Below are positions 25,644 through 34,123 of a stretch of 64,000 bases of DNA, one piece after another; positions within the stretch are counted from its first letter, which is position 1; each line of letters starts with the position of its first letter. Source of the DNA: Methylobacterium sp. J-088 (GTDB lineage Bacteria > Pseudomonadota > Alphaproteobacteria > Rhizobiales > Beijerinckiaceae); NCBI RefSeq assembly GCF_022829295.1, contig NZ_JAKSYH010000251.1, positions 40,951 through 104,950 on the forward strand, read 5' to 3'. The notes under the pieces were generated by a model, which saw nothing but the letters and a program-made list of their open reading frames with translations, searched no databases and was not told the origin of the DNA. The position numbers and the translations under genes were made by a program.

Positions 25644-26747
25644 GTGAGCATCCAGGTCGACGTCACCCTGCGCCGCGGCGCCTTCGCGCTCGACGCGGCC
25701 TTCGAGGCCGGGCCGGGTCTGACGGCGCTGTTCGGGCGCTCGGGCTCAGGCAAGACCACGCTGATCGACCTGATCGCCGGGCTCGCCCGGCCCGATCGAG
25801 GTCGGATCGTCGTGGACGGCACCACGCTGGTCGATACGGGCATCGGCCTCTTCCTGCCGCCCCATCGCCGACGGGTGGGCGTGGTGTTCCAGGACGCGCG
25901 GCTGTTTCCGCATCTCAGCGTGCGAACCAACCTCGCCTACGGTCGCGTCTTTGCCCGCCACCGGGCCGACCCCGCGCATGTCGAGGCGGTGGTCGGCATG
26001 CTCGGCATCGGTCACCTGCTCGATCGCCGGCCCGCCGGGCTCTCCGGCGGCGAGCGCCAGCGGGTCGCCATCGGACGGGCGCTCCTGGCCCGGCCGCGCC
26101 TCCTGCTGATGGACGAGCCCCTCGCGGCCCTGGACGAGACCCGCAAGGCCGAGATCCTCCCCGCGATCGAGCGCCTGCGCGACGAGGCCGGCGTGCCGAT
26201 CGTCTATGTGAGTCACGCGGTTTCGGAGGTCGCGCGACTCGCCACCACGGTCGTCGTGCTGGAGGCGGGCCGCGTGGCCGCCGCCGGACCCGCGGAAGCG
26301 ATCCTGCGCCGGGCCGATCTCGCGCCGGTCCACGACGCCGAAGCCGGCGCACTGCTGGACATGGTGGTGGAGGCGATCGATCCGGACACCGGCCTCACGC
26401 GCCTCACCGGCGCTGCGGGGCGCCTGCTGGTGCCGGGGCTGGCGCGCCCGGTCGGGACGCGTTTGCGCGTGCGTATCCCCGCCCGCGACGTGCTGATCGC
26501 GACCGCACCGCCCCAGGGCCTCAGCGCGCGCAACATCCTGGCCGGTCGAATCAGCGGAATGAGCGCTTCGGGCACCGAAATGGCCGTGGAGATCGCTTGC
26601 CACGACGCGCATCTCGTCGCGCGCATTACCCGGGCGGCCGTCCGCGATCTCGGGCTCGCGATCGGACAGCCGGTCCACGCCATCGTCAAAAGCGTTGCGT
26701 TCGACCCGGCCGGGATCGGCGAGCTGCGCGCGTCTGTCGCAATCTGA
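25644..26747 (+). CDS. modC: Molybdate ABC transporter ATP-binding protein
   Basis: The ATPase of the molybdate importer, 367 residues from GTG 25644. It has Walker A GRSGSGKTT, the Q-loop VGVVFQDARLFPHLSVRTNL, signature LSGGERQRV, Walker B RLLLMDEPLAALD, and a C-terminal TOBE/Mop domain (about residues 295-365, ending FDPAGIGELRASVAI) that senses molybdate. It is separated from modAB by gst and a repeat, so it probably has its own promoter. Confidence 0.94.
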   Translation: MSIQVDVTLRRGAFALDAAFEAGPGLTALFGRSGSGKTTLIDLIAGLARPDRGRIVVDGTTLVDTGIGLFLPPHRRRVGVVFQDARLFPHLSVRTNLAYGRVFARHRADPAHVEAVVGMLGIGHLLDRRPAGLSGGERQRVAIGRALLARPRLLLMDEPLAALDETRKAEILPAIERLRDEAGVPIVYVSHAVSEVARLATTVVVLEAGRVAAAGPAEAILRRADLAPVHDAEAGALLDMVVEAIDPDTGLTRLTGAAGRLLVPGLARPVGTRLRVRIPARDVLIATAPPQGLSARNILAGRISGMSASGTEMAVEIACHDAHLVARITRAAVRDLGLAIGQPVHAIVKSVAFDPAGIGELRASVAI

Positions 26748-26865
26748 CGCGGCTGAATACCGTTATTTACCGCGTTCTTATTTTGAATACACAACCCTTG
26801 GTTAGGATTCGAGCGCCACGATAGATTGAAAGGGAAAATCGAGCACAACTCTCAGAGGTAGACCG

Positions 26866-27312
26866 ATGGGCATCAGACGCCTGCTCCATCGCCCGACAAC
26901 CACCAGACTCGCCTGCCGCAGCGGCAGTTCCGCGGTGGAGTTCGCCCTCGTGGCACCGCTGCTCCTGGTGCTCTTCGCCGGGATCGGCATGCTCGGGATC
27001 TGCCTCGGCGCGGCCCACAACCTGCGCCAGATCGCTGCGGAAGCGGCGCGCGCGTCGGTGGCCGGCATCACCGACACGGAGCGTGCGACCCTCGCGCAGA
27101 ACACCGTGAACCGCAGCCTGAGCACGGGCGCGATGTTCCGGCCGGGCAGCGTTGCCGTGCAGGTCGGATCCGACCCCAACGACGCGACGATCTACACCGT
27201 CACGCTCTCCGCCAACACCGCCTCCCTGGGCATCAACGCCTTTTCGAGCCTGCTCCCGATGCTGCCCACCATCCTTCGCAGCACCATCAGCGTGCGGAAG
27301 GGGGGTCTGTGA
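26866..27312 (+). CDS. TadE-family pilus assembly protein
   Basis: A 148-residue pseudopilin-like protein. After a basic N-terminus comes the TadE signature SGSSAVEFALVAPLLLVL: a Gly/Ser turn, the Glu that TadV-type peptidases recognise, then a membrane helix. The remaining periplasmic part is short. The stop overlaps the next gene's GTG start by 4 nt. TadE proteins are minor components of tight-adherence (Flp/Tad) pili, but no other tad/cpa genes are in view, so this pair is an outlying locus. Confidence 0.85.
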   Translation: MGIRRLLHRPTTTRLACRSGSSAVEFALVAPLLLVLFAGIGMLGICLGAAHNLRQIAAEAARASVAGITDTERATLAQNTVNRSLSTGAMFRPGSVAVQVGSDPNDATIYTVTLSANTASLGINAFSSLLPMLPTILRSTISVRKGGL

Positions 27313-28955
27313 TCGGCTGGATCCGGAACCGGTTGCGCCGCTTCGGCACGGCGCGCGGCGGCAACGTTGCGATTCTCGTGGCGCTCGGCAGCACGTTCCT
27401 GTTGGCGGCCGGCGCCGTCGGGGTCGATCTGGGCCTCGTGTTCCAGGAACGGCGCAAGGCGCAGGCGGCGGCCGACATCGCCGCGATGATGGGGGCGATC
27501 GATCCGACCCAGGCCAACACGATGGCGCGCCGATCGCTGGGCGACAACGGCTACGGCAGCGCGGTCGCCACGGTGGATCCCGGCACCTACGACGCGAGCG
27601 TACCAGGGGTTGCACCTGCCAACCGCTTTCACCCGGGGTCGAGCCCGGCCAACGCCGTTCGGGTCGGGCTGTCGACGGCGGTACCGATCACCTTCGGACG
27701 GACAATCGGGCTTGCCGGGTCGATTCCGCTCCGGGTCGTCGGGACCGCCGCCAGCGCGCAATTCGCGGCCTTCAGCATCGGATCGGGCACGCTGCAAGTC
27801 AGCAACGGCATCACCAATGCCCTGCTCGGTGCGATGCTCGGCGCACAGCTGTCGCTGAGCGTCAGCGACTACAATGCCCTGCTCGGCACGCGCGTCGACG
27901 GGCTGCGGGTTCTCGATGCCCTGGCGACGAGCCTGAATCTGGCAGCGGCGAACTACACCGACCTCGCGCAGGCCAATGCCAGCGTCGGGCAGGTCCTGAT
28001 GGCGCTTCGGGTCGCCGCGCAAGGCAACAGCGGCGCGGTCAATGCCCTGACGGGCATCCTGAACGCGCTGCCGAATGCCGGTCCCACGGTCCCGATCGGC
28101 CAAGTGGATCCCCTCGGCGACGCCGCAGCGCTGGCGCCTCAGAGGGGTCTCGCTGGCGCCTCGGTCGATGTGATGAGTGTCCTGGGCGCCACCGCCGCGC
28201 TGGCGAATGGCCAGACGCAGATCTCGGTCGATCTGGGGGCCACGATCCCGGGCCTTCTCTCCACCCGCCTGACCGTGGCGATCGGCGAGCGCCGCCGCAG
28301 CTCGGGCTGGGTCCGGCCGGGGGGGCCGAACGCGACCATCCAGACGGCGCAGACCCGGCTGCTGATCGAGGCCACGGCCTCTGCCCCCCTCGGTTTGGGA
28401 ACGCTCACGATACCCATCTACGCCGAGGTCGCACCCGCGCAGGCGACGCTCCAGGCGCTGAGCTGCATCGGCGGCGCGCGTCAGGTCACGATCAGCGCCC
28501 AGACCGGCCTCGCAACCCTGGCAGTGGCCAACGTCGCGCGCAGCGCCATCACCGGCGGCAGCACCGGTCCGAACCTGTCGCAGCCGGCGACCCTGATCGC
28601 GCTCCTGCTCCCTCCGGTGAGCGTGACGGGACGTGCCGTGGCGACCATCGGATCGACCACACAGACCCTCGTCTTCAACGAGGCCGACATCGCCAATCAT
28701 ACGGTGAAAACGGTGTCGTCGACCGGTCTGACCCAGTCCCTCACCGGCAGCCTGCTGAACAGCCTGACGTTGAACATCAACCCGATCGGCCTGGGCCCGC
28801 TGCTGCAGACGCCGCTCAGCGCGACCTTCGCCGCCCTGACGCCGGCCCTTGACCTCGTGCTGGACAGCACCCTCCGGAGCCTCGGCCTGCACCTCGGCTA
28901 CGCGGATATCGACATCGACGGCGTGCTCTGCAGCCAGGCCGTGCTGGTCCAGTGA
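27309..28955 (+). CDS. TadG-family pilus assembly protein
   Basis: A 548-residue protein translationally coupled to the TadE gene (GTGA overlap). The N-terminus carries the Tad signature GGNVAILVALGSTFLLAAGA with one membrane segment, then VDLGLVFQERRKAQAAADIA, typical of TadG. The long remainder is Ala/Thr/Gly-rich, beta-type, and without a von Willebrand domain that I can see. It most likely lies in the periplasm, anchored by the N-terminal helix, and works with Flp pili. Confidence 0.85.
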   Translation: MIGWIRNRLRRFGTARGGNVAILVALGSTFLLAAGAVGVDLGLVFQERRKAQAAADIAAMMGAIDPTQANTMARRSLGDNGYGSAVATVDPGTYDASVPGVAPANRFHPGSSPANAVRVGLSTAVPITFGRTIGLAGSIPLRVVGTAASAQFAAFSIGSGTLQVSNGITNALLGAMLGAQLSLSVSDYNALLGTRVDGLRVLDALATSLNLAAANYTDLAQANASVGQVLMALRVAAQGNSGAVNALTGILNALPNAGPTVPIGQVDPLGDAAALAPQRGLAGASVDVMSVLGATAALANGQTQISVDLGATIPGLLSTRLTVAIGERRRSSGWVRPGGPNATIQTAQTRLLIEATASAPLGLGTLTIPIYAEVAPAQATLQALSCIGGARQVTISAQTGLATLAVANVARSAITGGSTGPNLSQPATLIALLLPPVSVTGRAVATIGSTTQTLVFNEADIANHTVKTVSSTGLTQSLTGSLLNSLTLNINPIGLGPLLQTPLSATFAALTPALDLVLDSTLRSLGLHLGYADIDIDGVLCSQAVLVQ

Positions 28956-28968
28956 GGCCCGGACGCGG

Positions 28969-29076
28969 CTAGCCGATCTGCGTCAGCAGCGTGAACGCAC
29001 CGAAGAGCAGCACGGCGCCGACCGACACGGCCAGCAGGATGAGCGCGGTGCGCGATTCCCGTACTTCCGGCGACAT
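28969..29076 (-). CDS. Possible 35-aa membrane micro-protein
   Basis: ATG 29076 opens a 35-codon frame: MSPEVRESRTALILLAVSVG and a hydrophobic tail to LLTQIG. A short charged N-terminus plus one long hydrophobic helix is the usual form of tail-anchored micro-proteins. It is convergent with tadG, 13 nt apart. No family is recognised. The open frame extends upstream to 29262 but that part looks non-coding. Confidence 0.45.
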   Translation of the reverse strand: MSPEVRESRTALILLAVSVGAVLLFGAFTLLTQIG

Positions 29077-29244
29077 GGGCCTGCCCGATCTCACTGCCTC
29101 GTGGCTCGCGATCCCGCGAAACGCCGAGATACGCACCGAAGCCGCCGCCTGTCGACTTGCATCGGAGCCGCGCGCCCGACAGCTTGGCGGATCTGACGCT
29201 GCGTTTGACCGAACCCGGCGCGCGATGCGGACCGATATCGCCTT

Positions 29245-29412
29245 TGTCTCGGAGGGCCGCACCTTGCGCGGTCGGTCACCGAGACAGCCCTGACCCTCGG
29301 TTACGCGAGCCTGAGCGCCTTCGCGGGCATGTTCCGCAGACAGGTCGGAGCCTCACCCTCGGCGTTCCGGGCCGAAGGCCGACGATCACGGGTAAGCGTA
29401 GAAATCGTTTGA
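29245..29412 (+). pseudogene. Remnant of an AraC-family regulator (C-terminal helix-turn-helix)
   Basis: In this frame the DNA reads SVTETALTLGYASLSAFAGM followed by FRRQVGASPSAFR, the second helix-turn-helix and end of an AraC/XylS-type activator, and stops at TGA 29412. Upstream the homology fades: no first helix-turn-helix and no effector domain are found in any frame, so the gene is a decayed fragment. It lies directly before the DUF1348/TetR pair, which it may once have controlled. Confidence 0.65.
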
Positions 29413-29436
29413 CAGGCGGCACGGCGGGCGGCCAGC

Positions 29437-29454
29437 TTGTACCGATCGGTACAA
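29437..29454. promoter_or_regulatory. Perfect 18-bp palindrome, likely TetR operator
   Basis: TTGTACCGATCGGTACAA is identical to its reverse complement. It lies 18 nt before the ATG of the DUF1348 gene, which precedes a TetR-family repressor gene. Position and symmetry fit a TetR dimer operator for autoregulation of the pair. Confidence 0.75.
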
Positions 29455-29472
29455 ACGCTGGAGACCCGAACG

Positions 29473-29940
29473 ATGTCCGACCGTCCGCCCCTTCCCCCCT
29501 TCACCGCCGAGACCGCCGCCCAGAAGGCCCGCATGGCCGAGGATGCCTGGAACGGGCGCGATCCCGAGCGTGTCTCGCTCGCCTACACGCCGGACAGCGT
29601 CTGGCGGAACCGCAGCGAGTTCCTGACCGGGCGCCAAGCCATCGTGGCGTTCCTCGCGCGCAAGTGGGCGCAGGAACGCGAGTACCGCCTGATCAAGGAG
29701 GTCTGGACCTTCGGCGGCGATCGGATCGCGGTGCGCTTCGCCTACGAGTGGCACGATGCGGAGGGGCGGTGGTTCCGCTCCTACGGCAACGAGAACTGGG
29801 CGTTCGACGCCCACGGCCTGATGCGGCGCCGGATCGCCAGCATCAACGATCTGGCGATCACCGAATCCGACCGGATATTTTACTGGCCGCTCGGCCGCCG
29901 GCCCGACGATCATCCAGGCCTCACCGATCTCGGCCTCTGA
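29473..29940 (+). CDS. DUF1348/NTF2-like (SnoaL-type) protein
   Basis: A 155-residue cytosolic protein of the NTF2-like fold. The conserved start ARMAEDAWNGRDPERVSLAY and the core WRNRSEFLTGRQAIVAFLAR identify the DUF1348 group; the tail ends in FYWPLGRRPDDHPGLTDLGL. I chose ATG 29473; the frame could start at 29437, but that codon is inside the palindromic operator. Function of the family is not established; members often sit beside TetR regulators and oxidoreductases. The TetR gene starts 5 nt after the stop, so the two are co-transcribed. Confidence 0.85.
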   Translation: MSDRPPLPPFTAETAAQKARMAEDAWNGRDPERVSLAYTPDSVWRNRSEFLTGRQAIVAFLARKWAQEREYRLIKEVWTFGGDRIAVRFAYEWHDAEGRWFRSYGNENWAFDAHGLMRRRIASINDLAITESDRIFYWPLGRRPDDHPGLTDLGL

Positions 29941-29945
29941 CCGCG

Positions 29946-30491
29946 GTGACCGGCCGGGCCGAAACGCTCCAGAGGCTCGCGGAGGTGTTTCGCGAGCACG
30001 GCTACGAGGGGGCCAGCCTCGCAACGATCAGCCGAGCCACCGGCCTCGGAAAGGGGAGCCTGTACAACCTCTTCCCCGGCGGGAAGGCCGAGATGGCGGC
30101 CTGCGTGCTGGCAGAGATCGACGGGTGGTTCGAGGCCAACCTCTACGCACCCCTCCGTGAGGCGAGACAACCCGCCGAGGCGGTGTCGACCATGTTCGAC
30201 GCGGTCGAGACCTATTTTCGCTCCGGCCGGCGGGTCTGCCTCGTGGGGGTCGTGGCGCTCGGCTCGGAGCGCGACCGCTTCGGCGAGGCGGTGCGGAGCT
30301 ACTTTGCGCGCTGGGTTGCGGCCCTGGCCGTTGCCCTGGAACGGTCGGGCCGTGACGCGGCGGGGAGCATAGCCCTGGCGGAGGAGATCGTCGTCCAGAT
30401 CCAGGGGGCCATCGTTCTGGCCCGTGCCCTCAACGAACCGGCGGTCTTCGCGCGGGCGATGGCGGCGCTGCGGATCAAGGCCGCAGCATAG
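29946..30491 (+). CDS. TetR/AcrR-family transcriptional regulator
   Basis: A 181-residue repressor. The N-terminal helix-turn-helix is clear: LAEVFREHGYEGASLATISR then GLGKGSLYNLFPGGKAEM. The C-terminal effector domain is helical, with a Cys in RVCLVGVVAL that could sense ligand. GTG 29946 is the closest in-frame start after the DUF1348 stop; no ATG is available. The upstream 18-bp palindrome is the likely binding site. Confidence 0.88.
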   Translation: MTGRAETLQRLAEVFREHGYEGASLATISRATGLGKGSLYNLFPGGKAEMAACVLAEIDGWFEANLYAPLREARQPAEAVSTMFDAVETYFRSGRRVCLVGVVALGSERDRFGEAVRSYFARWVAALAVALERSGRDAAGSIALAEEIVVQIQGAIVLARALNEPAVFARAMAALRIKAAA

Positions 30492-30582
30492 CAAACGCGG
30501 AGATTAAGGGCCTCAATTCGCTCTCCTCGTGGCTCCGGGCTTCACAGGTTTGGGGCTTGAGGCTGATGACGGAGCACGACCG

Positions 30583-30747
30583 CCCCCCTCTCCCGTGCGG
30601 GGAAGGGTTGGGGTGAGGGCTGAGAAGCGTCAGAACTGAACACGCCATCGACGTGCGGTCAGGAGGAGTCTCTTTCGGAAGGTTCTCGTCCCTCACCCGG
30701 CTCTCTGCGAGTGCAGACCTCTCCCGCTCGGGAGAGGGCCCCGCGCC
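30583..30747 (+). repeat. Dispersed intergenic repeat, copy C2
   Basis: Same layout as 25377-25540: GC hairpin, TTGGGGTGAGGG, a diverged middle, then CCCTCACCCGGCTCTCTGCG and a closing CTCTCCCGCTCGGGAGAG palindrome. C2 is the better preserved copy. Confidence 0.6.
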
Positions 30748-30802
30748 CCTTCAAGCTTGCGCCTCAGCCCGCCGAGACATCAAACCTGCTTAGCCCGCAG
30801 CC

Positions 30803-30904
30803 ACGAGGGGAAGGAGCAGGAGGTGAGGGTCGTGCAGGATCGAGCGCTACGGTGCCATCTGCACCACCCCCACCCCTGACCCCTCCCCACAAGGGGGAGG
30901 GGAA
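30803..30904 (+). repeat. GC-rich palindromic repeat, copy D1
   Basis: Its right half contains CACCCCCACCCCTGACCCCT and a CCCC-ACAAG-GGGG hairpin, shared with 48808-48917 and 51817-51926. Confidence 0.55.
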
Positions 30905-31047
30905 ACGCGCAGATCCGTCAGGATGTGAACCTCGACTGAGATGTCGGGACCGATCACCTGCACGCGTCAGGGGGGCAGGGCACGCGTGGCAGGAACCGAC
31001 ACGCGAACGTCGTAGAAGACACCGCGCCGCCGCGGTGTCCCCGAGCC

Positions 31048-32208
31048 TCACGCGGCTGTGCGGCGCTCGACCATCCGGGCCAGGAACGCGCTGCCGACCG
31101 GGATGATCGAATCATCGAAGTTGTAGCCGGCATTGTGCAGGCCGGGGCCCGGATTGGCGCCAAGCCAGACATAGGCACCGGGCACCGCCATGGTCATGTC
31201 GGCGAAATCCTCGCTGCCCATCTTGGGCGTGACGTTCGGCTCGACCTTGTCGGCCCCAAGCAGTTCAGTCGCGATTTCGGTGGCGGCGGCAGCCTGCTCC
31301 GGGGCGTTCTCCAGAACGGAGAACACGTCCTGCAAATCGACCGTGACCTCGGCGCCGTAAGCCGTGCCGAAGCCCGCCGCCAGCTCGCGCATGCGCGTGC
31401 CGGCGAGCGCCCGGATCTCCGGGTCGAAGGTGCGGATCGTCCCGGCGAGGTGCGCGGTCTCCGGGATGACGTTGTAGGCCGAGCCGGCCTCGATCCGGGT
31501 GATCGACAGCACGATCGACTTCAGTGGATCGGCGTTGCGCGACACGATCGATTGCAGCGCCTGGGCGAGGCCGGTGGCGACGATGATCGGATCGGTGCCC
31601 CGGTGCGGCTGGGCGGCGTGGATGCCCTTGCCGCGGATGTGGATGTCGAAGAAGTCGGCCGCCGCCATGATCGGCCCGGGCCGCAGCTTGATCGTGCCGG
31701 CGCCGCCCCCCGGCTGGTTGTGCAGGCCGTAGATCTCGTCGCAGGGGAATTTTTCGAAGAGCCCGTCCTTCAGCATGGCCCGGGCGCCGCCGCGGCCCTC
31801 CTCGGCGGGCTGGAACACGAACACCGCGGTGCCGTCGAAGTTGCGCGTCTCCGCAAGGTAGCGGGCGGCGCCGAGCAGCATCGTGGTGTGGCCGTCATGG
31901 CCGCAGGCGTGCATCTTGCCCGCATAGGTCGAGCGGTAGGGGAGATTGGTCTCCTCCTCAATCGGCAGGGCGTCCATGTCGGCCCGCAGGCCGATCCGGC
32001 GCCCGTTATCGGTGCGGCCCTTGAGCAGGCCGACCACCCCGGTGCCGCCGATTCCGCGATGCACCTCGCAGCCCAGCGTCTCCAGCATGTCGGCGACGAT
32101 GCCGGACGTGCGCACCTCCTCGAAACCGAGCTCCGGATGGGCATGGAGGTCCCGGCGCAGAGCCGTCAGCTCGTCGGCATAGGCTTTGATGTGGTCGATC
32201 GGACTCAT
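31048..32208 (-). CDS. M20-family amidohydrolase (hippurate hydrolase-like)
   Basis: A 386-residue cytosolic metallohydrolase of the HipO/aminoacylase-like M20D group, which cleaves N-acyl amino acids. Visible motifs in order: LRRDLHAHPELGFEE, LRADMDALPIEEE, MHACGHDGHTTMLLG (metal-binding Cys and His), VFQPAEEGRGGARAML (catalytic Glu), and PKMGSEDFADM near the end. The dimerisation domain lies between (residues 180-290). The natural substrate cannot be read from the sequence. The next gene lies 3 nt upstream on the same strand, so both are probably one operon. Confidence 0.9.
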   Translation of the reverse strand: MSPIDHIKAYADELTALRRDLHAHPELGFEEVRTSGIVADMLETLGCEVHRGIGGTGVVGLLKGRTDNGRRIGLRADMDALPIEEETNLPYRSTYAGKMHACGHDGHTTMLLGAARYLAETRNFDGTAVFVFQPAEEGRGGARAMLKDGLFEKFPCDEIYGLHNQPGGGAGTIKLRPGPIMAAADFFDIHIRGKGIHAAQPHRGTDPIIVATGLAQALQSIVSRNADPLKSIVLSITRIEAGSAYNVIPETAHLAGTIRTFDPEIRALAGTRMRELAAGFGTAYGAEVTVDLQDVFSVLENAPEQAAAATEIATELLGADKVEPNVTPKMGSEDFADMTMAVPGAYVWLGANPGPGLHNAGYNFDDSIIPVGSAFLARMVERRTAA

Positions 32209-32211
32209 GTT

Positions 32212-33474
32212 TCAGGTACTCTCGGGGGAAGCTGTCGTGGCAGGCTCCACGCCGTCACAGGAGGCGCCATCGTCCGTCCGTCGGTACGGTGTCAAGGTAT
32301 CGAGAACGTCCACCGCCTCGGCGACGTGGGCGCGTTCCCGCTGCAAGTAATCGGCCACGGCGCGGCGGAGCGCCGGGTCGGCGATGTCGTGGGCCGAGTG
32401 CATCAGCACCGGCCGATAGCCGCGGGCGAGCTTATGCTCCCCCTGCGCCCCCGCCTCGACCCGCTTCAGGCCCCTGCGAATCGCAAAATCGATCGCCTGA
32501 TAGTAGCAGACCTCGAAATGCAGGAACGGGATGTCCTCGATGCAGCCCCAGTTGCGGCCATAAAGCGCCGTATCGCCGATCAGGTTGATGGCCCCGGCGA
32601 TATAGTCGCCTGCACGTTTGGCCATCACGAGCAGCACCCGGTCGGCCATACGCTCCGACAACAGCGTGAAGAACTTCCGATTGAGGTAGGGCCGGCCCCA
32701 TTTCCGGGAGCCCGTGTCCGTGTAGAACGCATAGAACGCATCCCAGTGGGCCTCGGTGATGTCCGCGCCGGTCAGGTGCTCAACCGTGATGCCGGGGGCC
32801 AGCGCGTCGCGGCGCTCCTTGCGGATGTTCTTGCGCTTCCGGGAGGCCAGGGCTGCGAGGAAGTCGTCGAACGTGGCGTAGCCATCGTTCTCCCAGTGGA
32901 ACTGCTGGTCGGTGCGTTGCAGGAAGCCCGCGGCGCCGGCCCGGTCCCACTCGGCCTCGGGCATGAAAGTCACGTGGATCGAGGAGGCCTTGGTCTCGCC
33001 CCGCAACGCGCGAAGCCCCGCGACGAGACCGGCCGTGGCCTCGTCCGGATCGGCCCCCGGCGCGATCAGGAAACGCGGACCGGTGACGGGCGTGAACGGG
33101 ATGCTGACCTGGAGCTTCGGATAATAGGATCCGCCGGCGCGCTCGTAGGCGTCGGCCCAGCCGTGGTCGAACACGTATTCGCCCTGGCTGTGCGATTTCA
33201 GGTAGCAGGGCACGACGCCGAGCCGCTCGCCATCACGCTCCACCGAGACGTGGAGGGGTAGCCAGCCGGTCCGGCGCGAGACGCAGCCGGAATCCTCAAG
33301 CGCCGACAGGAAGGCGTGGGAGACGAACGGGTTGTGGGTCTCGTCGCCCGCCGCCAAGGTCTCGGCGGAGAAGGCGCAGGCATCCCACTCCGCCGCGCCG
33401 ATCTCCTTCAGTCCGGGCAGCGCCCGCACGGTGAGCGTGGGGGTTTCCGGCGTCGGCCCGGGTGCTTGTTTCAT
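32212..33474 (-). CDS. GNAT/FemAB-like acyltransferase (PF04339-type)
   Basis: A 420-residue protein of the former DUF482 family (peptidoglycan-biosynthesis/recognition type), related to FemAB aminoacyltransferases. Typical pieces are NPFVSHAFLSALEDSGC near the N-terminus, EYVFDHGWADAYERAGGSYY in the middle, and FHWENDGYATFDDFLAALAS with KRKNIRKERRDA in the second GNAT domain. It ends in LKRVEAGAQGEHKLARGYRP. It shares a likely operon with the M20 hydrolase encoded 3 nt downstream. Substrate unknown. Confidence 0.85.
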   Translation of the reverse strand: MKQAPGPTPETPTLTVRALPGLKEIGAAEWDACAFSAETLAAGDETHNPFVSHAFLSALEDSGCVSRRTGWLPLHVSVERDGERLGVVPCYLKSHSQGEYVFDHGWADAYERAGGSYYPKLQVSIPFTPVTGPRFLIAPGADPDEATAGLVAGLRALRGETKASSIHVTFMPEAEWDRAGAAGFLQRTDQQFHWENDGYATFDDFLAALASRKRKNIRKERRDALAPGITVEHLTGADITEAHWDAFYAFYTDTGSRKWGRPYLNRKFFTLLSERMADRVLLVMAKRAGDYIAGAINLIGDTALYGRNWGCIEDIPFLHFEVCYYQAIDFAIRRGLKRVEAGAQGEHKLARGYRPVLMHSAHDIADPALRRAVADYLQRERAHVAEAVDVLDTLTPYRRTDDGASCDGVEPATTASPEST

Positions 33475-33605
33475 AGGACCGAGTCTAATCCCTGTCCGGG
33501 CAGGAGCAAGCGGGCGGATGCGCGCGGCGGGGTAGCCGCCCTTGTCAGACGGGGGCGGACGTCACACCATCCGGTCTTGAGAATCCGGGACCGAAGTGCA
33601 TCACC

Positions 33606-34013
33606 ATGACCCGGCACGCCGCAGACCTCGCGATCCATACGGGCACCGACCGGCATCCACCGGACGATTTCGCCGAGGACGTGCTGTGCGAGATGAGCAA
33701 TCTCGACTCGCAGGATACCAACGTCCCCGGCACGATCTTCGTCTCGACCGCGCTCGGTTCCCACGGGCCGCGCGTGAAGTGGTATCCCGGCCGGGCCGGG
33801 CGGATGCTGCCTTGCCTGATCGTTTCCATCGAAGCGGATCCGAAGGTCCGGGAGGATTTCGTCCGGACGCCGGCTTCCCGGGCGGCTGCGCCACTGGTCG
33901 TCGCTTGGGTGCGCTTGAACCATGCCGCGCTTCTAAATTTCTGGGCGAACGGCGCATCGTGGAGTCGCCGCGAGGTCTCGGCCTTCCTCGATAGCCTGCA
34001 CAAGCTTCCGTGA
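33606..34013 (+). CDS. Hypothetical protein (135 aa)
   Basis: An intact 135-residue frame from ATG 33606, divergent from the acyltransferase. The N-terminus is acidic; the centre (HGPRVKWYPGRAGRMLPCLI) suggests a small beta-rich domain and the end a helix (REVSAFLDSLHKL). No signal peptide and no membrane segment. No family is recognised. Composition and an uninterrupted fold-like pattern support a real gene. Confidence 0.65.
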   Translation: MTRHAADLAIHTGTDRHPPDDFAEDVLCEMSNLDSQDTNVPGTIFVSTALGSHGPRVKWYPGRAGRMLPCLIVSIEADPKVREDFVRTPASRAAAPLVVAWVRLNHAALLNFWANGASWSRREVSAFLDSLHKLP

Positions 34014-34123
34014 GGCTCGTTACGGCACACGCCCTTCTCCCGGACAGGTGAAGCGCCAGCGGAACCTGATCCGGGAACGAGCATAAGAAGCGCCGCGCCA
34101 GCGCATCCCGGCCGCCATACCGT

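Larger units (their letters stand above)
30492..31047. other. tetR-amidohydrolase intergenic region
   Basis: About 550 bp between convergent genes. Two dispersed repeats fill most of it (30583-30747 and 30803-30904). No gene is supported in the rest. Confidence 0.65.

Noticed and set aside
29150..29293. Upstream part of an AraC gene in another frame
   Set aside because: No effector-domain or first helix-turn-helix sequence could be read in any frame, so the pseudogene is limited to its C-terminal part.
31135..33261. 708-codon plus-strand open frame opposite the M20 hydrolase and acyltransferase
   Set aside because: Both minus-strand genes are supported by motifs; this frame has none.
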